Below, piece by piece: positions 46,227 to 55,086 of a stretch of 64,000 nucleotides of DNA. The DNA lies in NCBI GenBank assembly GCA_028281495.1, contig JANQJU010000008.1, forward strand, positions 1 through 64,000, given 5' to 3'. This stretch comes from SAR324 cluster bacterium. GTDB lineage: Bacteria; SAR324; NAC60-12. Under the pieces are notes generated by a model. That model saw only the letters and a list, made by a program, of their open reading frames with translations. It had not been told where the DNA came from and made no database searches. The position numbers and the translations under genes are program-made. The first letter of the stretch is position 1. Every line of letters begins with the position of its first letter.

Positions 46227-46799
46227 TCAGGAGGCTGGAATGCCTTTGGAATTGGGAAGGGCATCGTCCTCAGAACGAGGCAATGGAATATCTGTGTATT
46301 TAGTTTTTTCGTTGGGGCGATAGGAATCTTTGAGCAGATCACGGTTGTAATCGAAACGATCCCTGGAATTGTAGGCCATTGCAATCACTCCCGTATCCAT
46401 CCGGATCGCTTCCTTGGGGCAAGCTTCCACACACAAACCACAAAATACGCATCGTAACTCGTCGATATCAAAAACCACAGGATACTTTTCAATCGAAAGA
46501 TCTGGATGATCCCCTGCTTCAATATGGATACATTGGGCGGGGCAAATCGTTTCACACATGTAACACGCCACACACTTGATGAATCCATCTTCCCGGCGCG
46601 TCAAACGATGCCGACCACGCCACCTTGGAGAAACCGCCCGTTGTTCTTCAGGATATTGGATCGTCACAGTATCTTTTCTTCCAAATAAATTTCGGAATAG
46701 GTGACGTGCGGTCAGTTTCAGTCCATTGAAAAGGCCAGGCAAATACACGGACTCTTTTAATCCGTCCACCCGTTTCACCTGTTTGACTTTCAATTCCAT
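46227..46799 (-). CDS. nuoI: NADH-quinone oxidoreductase subunit I
   Basis: A 190-residue peripheral subunit that carries clusters N6a and N6b of complex I. Two ferredoxin motifs are clear: CVACYMCETICPAQC and CVFCGLCVEACPKEA. An N-terminal amphipathic region (VYLPGLFNGLKLTARHLFR) binds the membrane arm. The ATG at 46799 follows GAGG; the TTG at 46817 is less likely. It is the last subunit gene in this cluster. Confidence 0.95.
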   Translation of the reverse strand: MELKVKQVKRVDGLKESVYLPGLFNGLKLTARHLFRNLFGRKDTVTIQYPEEQRAVSPRWRGRHRLTRREDGFIKCVACYMCETICPAQCIHIEAGDHPDLSIEKYPVVFDIDELRCVFCGLCVEACPKEAIRMDTGVIAMAYNSRDRFDYNRDLLKDSYRPNEKTKYTDIPLPRSEDDALPNSKGIPAS

Positions 46800-46867
46800 A
46801 GCGACCTCAGAAATCAAAAAAGAATAGGTTATACAAAACTTAGCAATTCAGAGACTTGGAAAACATA

Positions 46868-47956
46868 CTATTGAGCAAAAATTAAGATAACGAATGCCGT
46901 GACCACCGTATTGGCCAAAGCCAACGGCAACATCTTTTTCCATCCCAAAGCCATGGTTTGGTCAAAGCGAAATTTAGGAACTGTCCATCGGATCTGAAGT
47001 TGGAGCCAGCAGAAGAAAAACGTGAAACTCGCGAATTTCCCAATTTGTAAAATAGCGACAAGCCATGCAGGTGCACTTTCCCAAAGATGCAACCAGGGCA
47101 CATGATAACCTCCAAAAAACAAGGTCGTCACCAGGGCTGAGACCCCCACAATGGCCACATATTCTGCGAGCATGAACGAGGCAAATCGCATTCCCGAATA
47201 TTCTAAAAAGTACCCGGCAACCAGTTCGGACTCCCCTTCGGGTGCATCAAAAGGCGCACGCTTGGTTTCTGCAATCATTGCAGCGAAAAACATAATGAAG
47301 CCAACCGGTTGAGTGAACACCCCCCATTTGGGAATCACGTCGCCAAACCAATACGTATTCTGAAGGGCCACAATTTCGCTGATCCGCGTGGTTTCATAAA
47401 CCATGAACAATCCCAGTAGCGAAATCCCAATGAAGACTTCGTAGGAAAGCATCTGTGCTGAAGCACGAGTTCCACCGAGCAGGGCGAACTTATTGTTCGA
47501 ACTCGCTCCGGCCAAAACCGTTCCGTACACCCCCAATGAAGTCACGGCGAATATATAGAGCAGTCCAGGTTCCACATCGGTAATTTGGAAAGCAAAATCA
47601 CCGATAGGCGCAGCAAAAGGAATGATTGCAAAATTGGCCAATGCTGCCGCAAATCCGAAAAACGGAGCAATGGTGAATAACAGCCGATCCGCTCCTTGTG
47701 GCACAAAGTCTTCTTTAAAAAAGGACTTCAATCCATCCGCTGCAATATGCAGAGATCCTCGACCTCGGAAGTTATTCAGGAGCGGGATGTTGGCACGGTT
47801 TGGACCAATCCGATCTTGAATCAAGGCACTCCATTTTCTTTCGAACAACGTGAGAAAGGTGGCCATCGGCATGGCGAACACAAAAATGATCGCTAAGATT
47901 TTGTAGATGGTAATCGCTAAGGGATCCGTCAAGATGCTAATTGCTGTTTCCAACAT
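46868..47956 (-). CDS. nuoH: NADH-quinone oxidoreductase subunit H
   Basis: A 362-residue membrane subunit next to the quinone site, with eight to nine helices. Conserved blocks are ERKWSALIQDRIGPNRA, LNNFRGRGSLHIAADGLKSFFKEDFVPQGAD, ETKRAPFDAPEGESELVAGYFLEYSGMRF with the acidic residues that couple to proton transfer. The order in the cluster is nuoA-B-C-D-H-I. Confidence 0.96.
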   Translation of the reverse strand: MLETAISILTDPLAITIYKILAIIFVFAMPMATFLTLFERKWSALIQDRIGPNRANIPLLNNFRGRGSLHIAADGLKSFFKEDFVPQGADRLLFTIAPFFGFAAALANFAIIPFAAPIGDFAFQITDVEPGLLYIFAVTSLGVYGTVLAGASSNNKFALLGGTRASAQMLSYEVFIGISLLGLFMVYETTRISEIVALQNTYWFGDVIPKWGVFTQPVGFIMFFAAMIAETKRAPFDAPEGESELVAGYFLEYSGMRFASFMLAEYVAIVGVSALVTTLFFGGYHVPWLHLWESAPAWLVAILQIGKFASFTFFFCWLQLQIRWTVPKFRFDQTMALGWKKMLPLALANTVVTAFVILIFAQ

Positions 47957-47964
47957 AATCTCCT

Positions 47965-49209
47965 TTATCGGTCCAGTTCTCCGCCGATCATATTGATCGA
48001 ACCAAAAATCGGAATAATGTCTGCCACATAATTTCCCTTACACATGGCGGGCATGGCAGCCACAAAGTTAAAACAAGGGGGCCGCACTCGGCATTTCACC
48101 GGATTGCCCGACCCATCGGAAACCAAATAAAATCCGACTTCTCCATTGCCGCCTTCCGTGGGCATGTAGATCTCACCCGCAGGTGGCTGGTGACCTTCCA
48201 TGACGAGTTTGAAATGGTCAATCAAGCCTTCGATGTTCCCGTAGACTTCTTTTTTATCAGGCAACACCATACGTCGATCATCGACGGCGATGGGGCCTGC
48301 TGGCATCTTATCGGCAGCTTGTTCTATGATTGCAATACTCTGCCACATCTCTTCCAAACGCACTAAGAAACGATCAAAGCAGTCTCCCACCGAGCCAATC
48401 GGAACTTCAAAATCAAGCTCATCATACACTGAATAACTGTCTGCACGGCGCAGATCGTAGGGTACTCCTGAGGCGCGTAACATAGGCCCTGTGAAGCCCC
48501 ATGAAATGGCGTCTTCTTTTGAAACAGTCGCCACATTTTTCACCCGATCAATAAAAATTTTATTTCGTGTCAGCAGCTTGTCGCACTCGATCATCACCTC
48601 TTTTGCTTTTTCAATGCGATCTTGGAGTTCGTCTAAAAAGCCATCCGGAACGTCGGTCGCATTCCCACCAATCCGAGTCCAATTGGTTGTTAAGCGAGCA
48701 CCGGAAACGTTCTCAACCAACTCCCACAGATATTCACGAGCCTTAATGCACCATAGGAAAAAAGTGAATCCTCCTACTTCCATAGCTGCCGCCCCCAAGC
48801 AGGTCAGGTGATCGGTAATGCGGGATATTTCTCCCATAATGACACGCGTGTACTGAGCACGAGGAGGTGCTTCGATACCAAACAATTTTTCGACAGCCAT
48901 CGAATAACCGATGTTATTGAGGAGAGGCGAAACATAATTCAAGCGATCTGTGTAAGGAACGATCTGAATCCACTTTGAATTTTCTGATTCCTTTTCAAAA
49001 CCTCGGTGCAAATAGCCAATTTCGGGAACCATTTCAATGATTTCTTCCCCATCAATAACCGTGGTGAATCGCATGATCCCATGCATCGCCGGATGGGCAG
49101 GTCCGATTTCAATGGTCATGTAAGCACTGTCAGGATCTTCAGAAAGGATCCGGCCTGCCGCCGGATTGCTTGTGAGGCCAGCCTGGTTAGTGAAATCTGA
49201 ATTATCCAT
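47965..49209 (-). CDS. nuoD: NADH-quinone oxidoreductase subunit D
   Basis: The 414-residue 49-kDa-type subunit forming the quinone cavity. Blocks include IGPAHPAMHGIMRF, IGYLHRGFEK, PYTDRLNYVSPL, MGEISRITDHL and a late PCFNFVAAMPAMCKGNYVAD where family members usually carry an RxPSF-like end. It begins immediately after the nuoC stop codon. Confidence 0.96.
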   Translation of the reverse strand: MDNSDFTNQAGLTSNPAAGRILSEDPDSAYMTIEIGPAHPAMHGIMRFTTVIDGEEIIEMVPEIGYLHRGFEKESENSKWIQIVPYTDRLNYVSPLLNNIGYSMAVEKLFGIEAPPRAQYTRVIMGEISRITDHLTCLGAAAMEVGGFTFFLWCIKAREYLWELVENVSGARLTTNWTRIGGNATDVPDGFLDELQDRIEKAKEVMIECDKLLTRNKIFIDRVKNVATVSKEDAISWGFTGPMLRASGVPYDLRRADSYSVYDELDFEVPIGSVGDCFDRFLVRLEEMWQSIAIIEQAADKMPAGPIAVDDRRMVLPDKKEVYGNIEGLIDHFKLVMEGHQPPAGEIYMPTEGGNGEVGFYLVSDGSGNPVKCRVRPPCFNFVAAMPAMCKGNYVADIIPIFGSINMIGGELDR

Positions 49210-49737
49210 TTAAGACCTTTCGTAGCTATAACGTTCATGCACTTCTCTCAAAGGAACCCGGGGTTGTTGTCCATCAACTGGATAATCCTTTCGTAAGGGG
49301 TACCCTTCAAATTCTTCATACATCAGAAGGCGTTTCAAATTGGGATGATTGTTGAAGTGAATACCATACATATCGAAACATTCCCGTTCGTACCAATTAG
49401 CGCAAAGCCAAAGTTCGTGGATGGAATCGATCCGGCAGTCTCCCTCAGGTACCCGTGCTTTGACACGCAAACGCTGACCCATTGCCAAAGATTTGAAGTG
49501 ATAGACCACTTCAAAACGTGGCTCTTCTCCCAGGTAGTCCACCGCCGTCACATCAACCAACATTTGCATTTTCAGACGAGGGTCATCACGAATGAATTTG
49601 CACACCGGCACAATATAGTCTCGATCAATAGAAATCGTCTCGTCCCCTCGATGATTGTGAAAACTGAGCACCACACTGGGAAATTGCTCTTGGACCAACT
49701 GCGTAAATTTTCCTATTTCTGAAGATTCCGTAGACAT
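49210..49737 (-). CDS. nuoC: NADH-quinone oxidoreductase subunit C
   Basis: The 175-residue 30-kDa-type subunit. The C-terminal signature ERECFDMYGIHFNNHPNLKR with LRKDYPVDGQ is diagnostic. It is separate from nuoD (not fused as in E. coli), and the two genes abut. Confidence 0.96.
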   Translation of the reverse strand: MSTESSEIGKFTQLVQEQFPSVVLSFHNHRGDETISIDRDYIVPVCKFIRDDPRLKMQMLVDVTAVDYLGEEPRFEVVYHFKSLAMGQRLRVKARVPEGDCRIDSIHELWLCANWYERECFDMYGIHFNNHPNLKRLLMYEEFEGYPLRKDYPVDGQQPRVPLREVHERYSYERS

Positions 49738-49758
49738 GAAACATGCTCCCCGATTGAA

Positions 49759-50331
49759 TTAACTGCGACTCAAAAGAAGTTTTTCTTTAGTTTGTTCTGG
49801 GTTGATCTTTGAAAGGCGTTTTGCTTCTTCTTCATGAAGTGGGTTGATTGCCCCTCGAACTCCGCTGGGTCCTTTATCTTGGATCCGATTTTGTAATTCA
49901 ACAATGGCGTCCAATACCGCTTCTGGACGAGGGGGACATCCCGCAATATACGTATCGACCGGAATGATCCGGTCAATTCCTTGGACCACCGCGTAATTTT
50001 GATAAAATCCTCCAGAAGACGCACAGGCTCCAAATGCTACCACCCATTTGGGTTCTGACATTTGCTCGTAAACGGTTCGCAGAATCGGAGAAATTTTGTG
50101 ATTCACCGTGCCCACAACAAGCAGTAGATCGGCTTGACGAGGAGAAAAGCGAGGAATTTCAGCGCCGAAGCGAGCTATATCGTAATGAGAACATGCCACC
50201 GACATATATTCGATTCCGCAGCATGCTGTGACAAAGGGATATGTAAATAAAGAGAACTTGCGTGCCCAATTGACAGCCGAGTCAATCTTTGTGGTGATAA
50301 AGCTTTCATGAAATTGTGTACCTACTCCCAT
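49759..50331 (-). CDS. nuoB: NADH-quinone oxidoreductase subunit B
   Basis: A 190-residue subunit that binds cluster N2. Its ligands are the adjacent cysteines in VTACCGIEYM plus those in GACASSGGF and IAGCPPRPEA. I chose the ATG at 50331, preceded by a perfect AAGGAGG and overlapping the end of nuoA by 10 bases; the longer frame from 50415 runs inside nuoA. Confidence 0.96.
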   Translation of the reverse strand: MGVGTQFHESFITTKIDSAVNWARKFSLFTYPFVTACCGIEYMSVACSHYDIARFGAEIPRFSPRQADLLLVVGTVNHKISPILRTVYEQMSEPKWVVAFGACASSGGFYQNYAVVQGIDRIIPVDTYIAGCPPRPEAVLDAIVELQNRIQDKGPSGVRGAINPLHEEEAKRLSKINPEQTKEKLLLSRS

Positions 50332-50681
50332 TCTAGACCTCCTTTTTTCCATTCGTAGATGAGTCCCAAGGTGAGAAAAGCGATAAAGATTCCACCTGTG
50401 ATGAAACCGTGCCAACCCAGTTCTCGAAACTTAACGGCCCAAGGATAAAGGAACACGACCTCCACATCAAAAATCAAGAAAGCTAAGGCGGTCATATAAA
50501 ATTTCACGTTGTAACGCTGGCCTTCTGTACCTTGCGAAGGAAAGCCACATTCAAACGGCTGATCTTTAACTGCATTGTGGCGCTTCGGACCTAACAAGAT
50601 ACCTACCACAGTGAAAAAACCGGCCATAAATAAGCCCAGTCCCATCAGCAATAAGATCGGAAGATAGTCATTCGCAATCAT
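50322..50681 (-). CDS. nuoA: NADH-quinone oxidoreductase subunit A
   Basis: A 119-residue membrane subunit with three helices and the conserved loop QPFECGFPSQG between helices 1 and 2, plus FDVEVVFLYPWAV. It is the first gene of nuoABCDHI; a sigma-70-type promoter lies about 85 bases upstream. Confidence 0.96.
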   Translation of the reverse strand: MIANDYLPILLLMGLGLFMAGFFTVVGILLGPKRHNAVKDQPFECGFPSQGTEGQRYNVKFYMTALAFLIFDVEVVFLYPWAVKFRELGWHGFITGGIFIAFLTLGLIYEWKKGGLEWE

Positions 50682-51042
50682 GAGAAATCCTTGATTTTAG
50701 GATGAGTTGTTTCGGTTGTAAGAGACGTGTCCATTTGTAAAAATTCAGGGATACAATACCTAGTTTTATCACACCCACCATGAAGATTGTCAATGCAATT
50801 AGGCCCAGTTCTCCCCCTCAATTTGACCCGTCCAAAAATGGCTGCAAACCACTCTACAGCCGCATATTGAAGGGATACGGATAGCGTAGTCGAACCGCTT
50901 TATTTCAGGAGTTTTTGGTCATGAAAAATCGAATTTAAAAATCGCTTACTTCACAACTTTTTAAGACGGATCTATGCGATAAGTTTTGTGGTTTATTGAA
51001 GTTGGACGGAAAGGGGAATGCTTTTGCAAAAACAACGAATCT
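50682..51042. other. intergenic region upstream of nuoA
   Basis: These 361 bases hold the nuo promoter (50765-50793) and otherwise no credible gene, tRNA or strong terminator. Short plus-strand frames that run into 51273 are antisense to the receiver gene and are not supported. Confidence 0.5.
50765..50793 (-). promoter_or_regulatory. sigma-70-type promoter of the nuo operon
   Basis: On the minus strand, TTGACA (50788-50793) is followed after 17 bases by GATAAA (50765-50770), four of six matches to the -10. The start point would lie about 75-80 bases before the nuoA ATG. Confidence 0.5.
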
Positions 51043-51414
51043 TCAAGCAATGACCTTTTTGACCATCGTGCAGAGTTGTTCAGGTTGGAATGGTTTGAGA
51101 ATCCATCCTGCTGCGCCCGCCTGACGCAAATCTTCTTTGCGAGTCAGTTGGGATTCCATGAGGAGCATAATTACTGGGGTGTTCTTGAGGAGGGTATCTT
51201 GTTTGATTGCATCCAAGAGAGCCAATCCGTCCATGACTGGCATTTTCAAATCGGAAAGCACCAAATTCACTGAGGAGGGTTGGGCTTTGAGACGGTCCAT
51301 TGCCTCTTGGCCGTTGGCAGCTTGCAGCACTTCGTACCCAGCACCGGATAACGTGTATTGAACTGCCTTTCTTTGAGAAGCTAAATCATCAACGACCAGA
51401 ATTTTTTTACTCAT
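51043..51414 (-). CDS. CheY-like single-domain response regulator
   Basis: A 123-residue stand-alone receiver. It has the acidic pocket in ILVVDDLAS, the phospho-acceptor in LVLSDLKMPVMDG and the switch lysine in ILKPF; the usual switch threonine position reads M (MLLMES), which is unusual. The ATG at 51414 follows AGAGGAAT. No kinase gene adjoins it, so it could be a target of the CheA proteins at 2377 or 21283. Its role in motility is inference only. Confidence 0.88.
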   Translation of the reverse strand: MSKKILVVDDLASQRKAVQYTLSGAGYEVLQAANGQEAMDRLKAQPSSVNLVLSDLKMPVMDGLALLDAIKQDTLLKNTPVIMLLMESQLTRKEDLRQAGAAGWILKPFQPEQLCTMVKKVIA

Positions 51415-51521
51415 ATTCCTCTGCAAGCCTTTGACTCTCATTCAATATCAATGGGGGACTTGAAACGGCTTCTTAGTAACATGAAGGCAGTTCTATTGGA
51501 AATATAATTTTACAAGAGCAT

Positions 51522-53456
51522 CTAACGAATCTCTGTACCTGGAACAACTTCTTGAGGAGGTTCCACAATCATCAAATTTTTTCCGTCATCGGTACACAAA
51601 ATCATACCTTCTGAAAGCACCCCTCTCAATTTCACAGGCTTCAAATTGCTCACAACCACGACACGTTTGCCTACCATTTCTTCCGGGGTATAAAACTGAG
51701 CAATACCTGAAACAATCGAACGCGGAGTGCCTTCTCCCAAATCGACTTGGGAATGAAGGAGCTTGTCCGATTTGCGAACTCTTTCACAGGCCACCACTTT
51801 TCCAACTTTCAGAGAGGTACGAAAAAATTCGTCAATGCTGATCAGATCGTCTTCTGAAGTTGAAGAGGCTTGCGCTGGTGAAGAATCTTTCTTGGGTTTT
51901 TGAACGACTTTCGATTCTTCAGATTTGGTTGTCTCTTTGATCTTTGGAAAAAGCGGGGTGGGTTTTGGTAATTCCAAACCTTCAGGCAATAAACCAATTG
52001 CCAACTGATTTGCATCCAACTCTTTTTCGTTAAGCCCTAACAACCCCCATGCTATCTTCATTTTGTCTGGCATTACAGAAGAGAGGAGTCCAACAATCAC
52101 ACGAACCGCATCCAAGGCGGTGTAGAGAACCGTTCCTAAACGTTCCCGCGATTCGGGTTGTTTGGCTAGTTTCCAAGGAGCATTGGTGTCGATGTATTTG
52201 TTCACATGGCTACTCAATAGCGCTATATGCTCCAACGCTCGATGCAATTGAAAACCCCAAACATAGGCTTTCACCTGTTCAATGCCGGATTCAAATTGTT
52301 GACGCAATTCGGACTCCAATTCTCCTATTGGACCTTGAGGTGGAATTCGATTTTCAAAGTTACTGCGACTCAAACTGATACTACGGCTGATCAGGTTACC
52401 AATGTTGTTGGCAAGCTCTCCGTTATAACGCACCAAAACCAATTCCTCTGTAAAGTTTGCATCTTCGCCAAAGCTCATGTCTCGTGCCAAAAAATAACGC
52501 AGCGGATCGACGCCAACCTTTTCTTTCATATCTAGCGGATTCACTACATTTCCTAAGGATTTGCTCATCTTCGATCCACCGACCACCCAGTGCCCGTGTA
52601 CAGCTAATTTTTGAAACACCGGAATTCCTGCTGCCTTCAGCATACACGGCCAGTAAATACCATGCGTTTTTAAAATATCCTTGCCAATCAAGTGATGCAC
52701 ATGGGGCCAGTATTTTTGATAGTTTTCTCCATCCGGCCAACCTAAGGCATTGGGATAGTTCAGCAACGCATCAAACCAGACATAAGTCACAAAGTTGTCG
52801 TCAAACGGAAGATCGATTCCCCAGTCCATTCGACTTTTGGGGCGAGAAATACACAGATCCTGAAGAGGTTCTTTCAAAAATTGAAGCAATTCATTGCGAT
52901 ATCGCTGCGGGTAAACCCAATCTTCGTTTTCTTCAATAGACTGAATAAGCCAGTCCTGGTACGCGCTCATCTTGAAGAAATAATTCTCTTCTTTGTGTTG
53001 TTGAGGTGGAACTTGGTGATCAGGGCATTTGCCATCAATCAATTCTGATTCATCCAGAAAACGTTCACATCCCACACAATAGAGGCCTTCATAGGCTTTT
53101 CGGTAGATTTCTCCTTGATCGTAAATCTGTTGCAAAACCTGCTGCACCTGCTTTTTATGACCGGCATCCGTCGTTCTGATAAATTGGTCGTGTTGGATGT
53201 TAAGATGGGGCCACAGATCTCGAAATTCTTGCGACATTTTGTCAACAAATTCCTGCGGGGAGATATTGGCTTTGGCTGCCGATTCAGCGATTTTTTGACC
53301 GTTTTCATCCGTACCGGTCAGAAAATAGGTATCTTCCCCAAACAGGGATCGAAAGCGACGAAAGATATCGGCAATGATAGTGGTATAGGCATGTCCAATA
53401 TGAGGATGGCTATTGACGTAGTAGATGGGTGTTGTGATGTAGAACGTTTTCGACAT
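51522..53456 (-). CDS. metG: methionyl-tRNA synthetase
   Basis: A 644-residue class I synthetase charging tRNA-Met. The start is placed at MSKTFYITTPIYYV because the reading frame before it has no homology. HIGH motif: PHIGHAY; zinc site: CVGCERFLDES with a second pair CPDHQ (Cys-x2-His); KMSKS motif: SKMSKSLGN. An acidic/Ser linker at about 540-565 leads to a C-terminal OB-fold tRNA-binding domain (ISIDEFFRTSLKVGKV) used for dimerisation and tRNA binding. No strong ribosome site is seen at the start. Confidence 0.95.
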   Translation of the reverse strand: MSKTFYITTPIYYVNSHPHIGHAYTTIIADIFRRFRSLFGEDTYFLTGTDENGQKIAESAAKANISPQEFVDKMSQEFRDLWPHLNIQHDQFIRTTDAGHKKQVQQVLQQIYDQGEIYRKAYEGLYCVGCERFLDESELIDGKCPDHQVPPQQHKEENYFFKMSAYQDWLIQSIEENEDWVYPQRYRNELLQFLKEPLQDLCISRPKSRMDWGIDLPFDDNFVTYVWFDALLNYPNALGWPDGENYQKYWPHVHHLIGKDILKTHGIYWPCMLKAAGIPVFQKLAVHGHWVVGGSKMSKSLGNVVNPLDMKEKVGVDPLRYFLARDMSFGEDANFTEELVLVRYNGELANNIGNLISRSISLSRSNFENRIPPQGPIGELESELRQQFESGIEQVKAYVWGFQLHRALEHIALLSSHVNKYIDTNAPWKLAKQPESRERLGTVLYTALDAVRVIVGLLSSVMPDKMKIAWGLLGLNEKELDANQLAIGLLPEGLELPKPTPLFPKIKETTKSEESKVVQKPKKDSSPAQASSTSEDDLISIDEFFRTSLKVGKVVACERVRKSDKLLHSQVDLGEGTPRSIVSGIAQFYTPEEMVGKRVVVVSNLKPVKLRGVLSEGMILCTDDGKNLMIVEPPQEVVPGTEIR

Positions 53457-53518
53457 AAAAAATTTTAGGGCTGAAGGTTGAAAATCTGCAAAAAAAACTG
53501 ACAAACCTCTTGGTGGTG

Positions 53519-53704
53519 TTAGAGCAACATCTGATGGCTCCATTTGTTGAGGCATAAAACAAAAGCGAATAGGAAGAGCGCTAAAAGTACTATGGAACGC
53601 CATTGACGTCCAGAACCATTCAGCAAACGTTTCCCGCTTGACTGGCTAAGAAAAATCCTCTCCCCTTTCCAAAGATTTTTTGTTTCGTAAAATTTTCTTG
53701 ACAT
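53519..53704 (-). CDS. possible small membrane peptide
   Basis: A 61-residue frame with one strongly hydrophobic segment (SIVLLALFLFAFVLCL, about 38-53) after a basic N-terminus, just upstream of metG on the same strand. It has no clear ribosome site and I recognise no family. It may be a chance frame. Confidence 0.2.
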   Translation of the reverse strand: MSRKFYETKNLWKGERIFLSQSSGKRLLNGSGRQWRSIVLLALFLFAFVLCLNKWSHQMLL

Positions 53705-53740
53705 CGAATTCTACTTATGAAAATTAAAAATTAGGCGACA

Positions 53741-53855
53741 TGACAACGTTGTCAAATGCAACAAGAATGATTCAAATAGGTTTCTTCAAAGTGGAGAAAC
53801 TTCTCCTAACTGCCAATAGGTGAAATTTTTTTGTCCGCAAATGACAACGTTGTCA
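53741..53855. promoter_or_regulatory. two LacI-type operators and promoter
   Basis: The palindrome TGACAACGTTGTCA occurs exactly at 53741-53754 and 53842-53855; the centres are 101 bp apart, suitable for looping. TTGTCA inside the first copy (53749-53754), 17 bases, then TCAAAT (53772-53777) forms a plausible promoter whose -35 overlaps operator 1. The central CG with A-N-C-G-T-T is typical of LacI-family sites. It should control the regulator gene and the sugar operon behind it. Confidence 0.85.
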
Positions 53856-53982
53856 AAACTTCGTTTTTGTTTTTTTGAAGAAGGTTTGTCTTCGACACTG
53901 GCTGAAATGACTCAAGATTTTAACCTGAGTTTGCTACATCACGGGTTGAACAAACTTCTCAAAAAATCAAAAGGATAGAGTT

Positions 53983-54984
53983 ATGCCAACAATCAAAGAT
54001 GTAGCAAGAGTAGCTGACGTTTCGTTCAAGACCGTATCCCGTGTGATCAACAATGACAAACAGGTCAAACCTCAAACGCGAGAGCGGGTACAAGAGGTGA
54101 TTCGAGAATTGGGCTATCGCCCAAAACATGCGGCTCAAATGATGCGAACCCAACGCTCGCAATCCATTGGATTCATTACCGATCAAGTGGCGAGCACGCC
54201 GTATGCAGTCGGCTTCATCAAAGGAGCACAAGACCGGGCTTGGATGGAAGAAAAGATTTTACTGATTGTAAATACTGAAGGAGAAACCGCCGTGCAACAG
54301 CGTGCCGTTGAACTCATGGTTGCCCGGCAAGTCGAGGGAATTGTGTATGCGACAATGTATCGTCAGGCCTTGGACACCTTTCCCGATACTGCCGGGCTAC
54401 CGGTCGTGCTGTTGAATTGCAGTATGAAAGACGATTCCTTATCAGCAGTCCTCCCAGACGATTATGGAGCGGCTCGACAAGCTACCGAACTGTGCTTGCA
54501 GAAAGGACACACACGCATCGGCTATATCAATTTATTGGATAAAACCGTTGCCGCAGAAGAGCGTTTGGCGGGATACCGCGACGCGCTGGAACAACACGGA
54601 ATAGCCTTTCAACCGGAATTGGTTCACATCGGCTATTTGACCCTCATGTTTAAAAAATCTGTCGCAGTGGAAGCTGCTACGGCCTTAATGAGCCTTGCTC
54701 AACCACCAACCGCCATTTTTTGTGGAAATGATCATATTGCGATGGCGGTCTATGAAACCCTGAAAGATCTAGGAAAAAAAATTCCTCACGATGTTGCGAT
54801 TATCGGATTTGACGATGAACAGCTCGTGACCTTGAATCTGACGCCTACCTTGTCATCGATGGATTTTCCCTTTTTCACGATGGGAAGACGGGCCATTCAT
54901 TACTTGCTCGAAGATTGGAAGCAGGACCCAACTCCCCAACAAATTATAATGCCCTGTCCATACATCGAGCGGAATTCGCTTTAA
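53983..54984 (+). CDS. LacI-family transcriptional regulator
   Basis: A 333-residue repressor with the N-terminal LacI helix-turn-helix (TIKDVARVADVSFKTVSRVI) and hinge, then a periplasmic-binding-like sugar sensor (about 60-330; VLPDDYGAARQATELC, CGNDHIAMAVYETL, IGFDDEQL). Two exact operators lie upstream. It heads a run with a sugar ABC importer and a GH32 enzyme, so the inducer is probably sucrose, a fructo-oligosaccharide or a product of them. Confidence 0.93.
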   Translation: MPTIKDVARVADVSFKTVSRVINNDKQVKPQTRERVQEVIRELGYRPKHAAQMMRTQRSQSIGFITDQVASTPYAVGFIKGAQDRAWMEEKILLIVNTEGETAVQQRAVELMVARQVEGIVYATMYRQALDTFPDTAGLPVVLLNCSMKDDSLSAVLPDDYGAARQATELCLQKGHTRIGYINLLDKTVAAEERLAGYRDALEQHGIAFQPELVHIGYLTLMFKKSVAVEAATALMSLAQPPTAIFCGNDHIAMAVYETLKDLGKKIPHDVAIIGFDDEQLVTLNLTPTLSSMDFPFFTMGRRAIHYLLEDWKQDPTPQQIIMPCPYIERNSL

Positions 54985-55020
54985 ACCGTGGAGGAGTAAA
55001 AAATCGGTTTAAATAAACTG

Positions 55021-55051
55021 TTGGCAAACCAGCGAGGAGATTGTTTGCCAA
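55021..55051 (+). other. intercistronic hairpin between lacI-type gene and transporter genes
   Basis: Inverted 9-bp arms TTGGCAAAC (55021-55029) and GTTTGCCAA (55043-55051) form a hairpin with a 13-base loop, followed by a few A rather than T. It is not a standard terminator; differential mRNA stability of the transporter segment is one possible role. Confidence 0.5.
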
Positions 55052-55086
55052 AAAACCTAACTAATTAAATTATTACAGGAGGCACT

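Larger units (their letters stand above)
53457..53982. other. intergenic region with LacI-type operators
   Basis: About 526 bases between metG and the divergent lacI-type gene. The right half has the two operators and a promoter. The left half could encode a 61-residue minus-strand membrane peptide (53519-53704), listed separately with low confidence. Confidence 0.5.
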
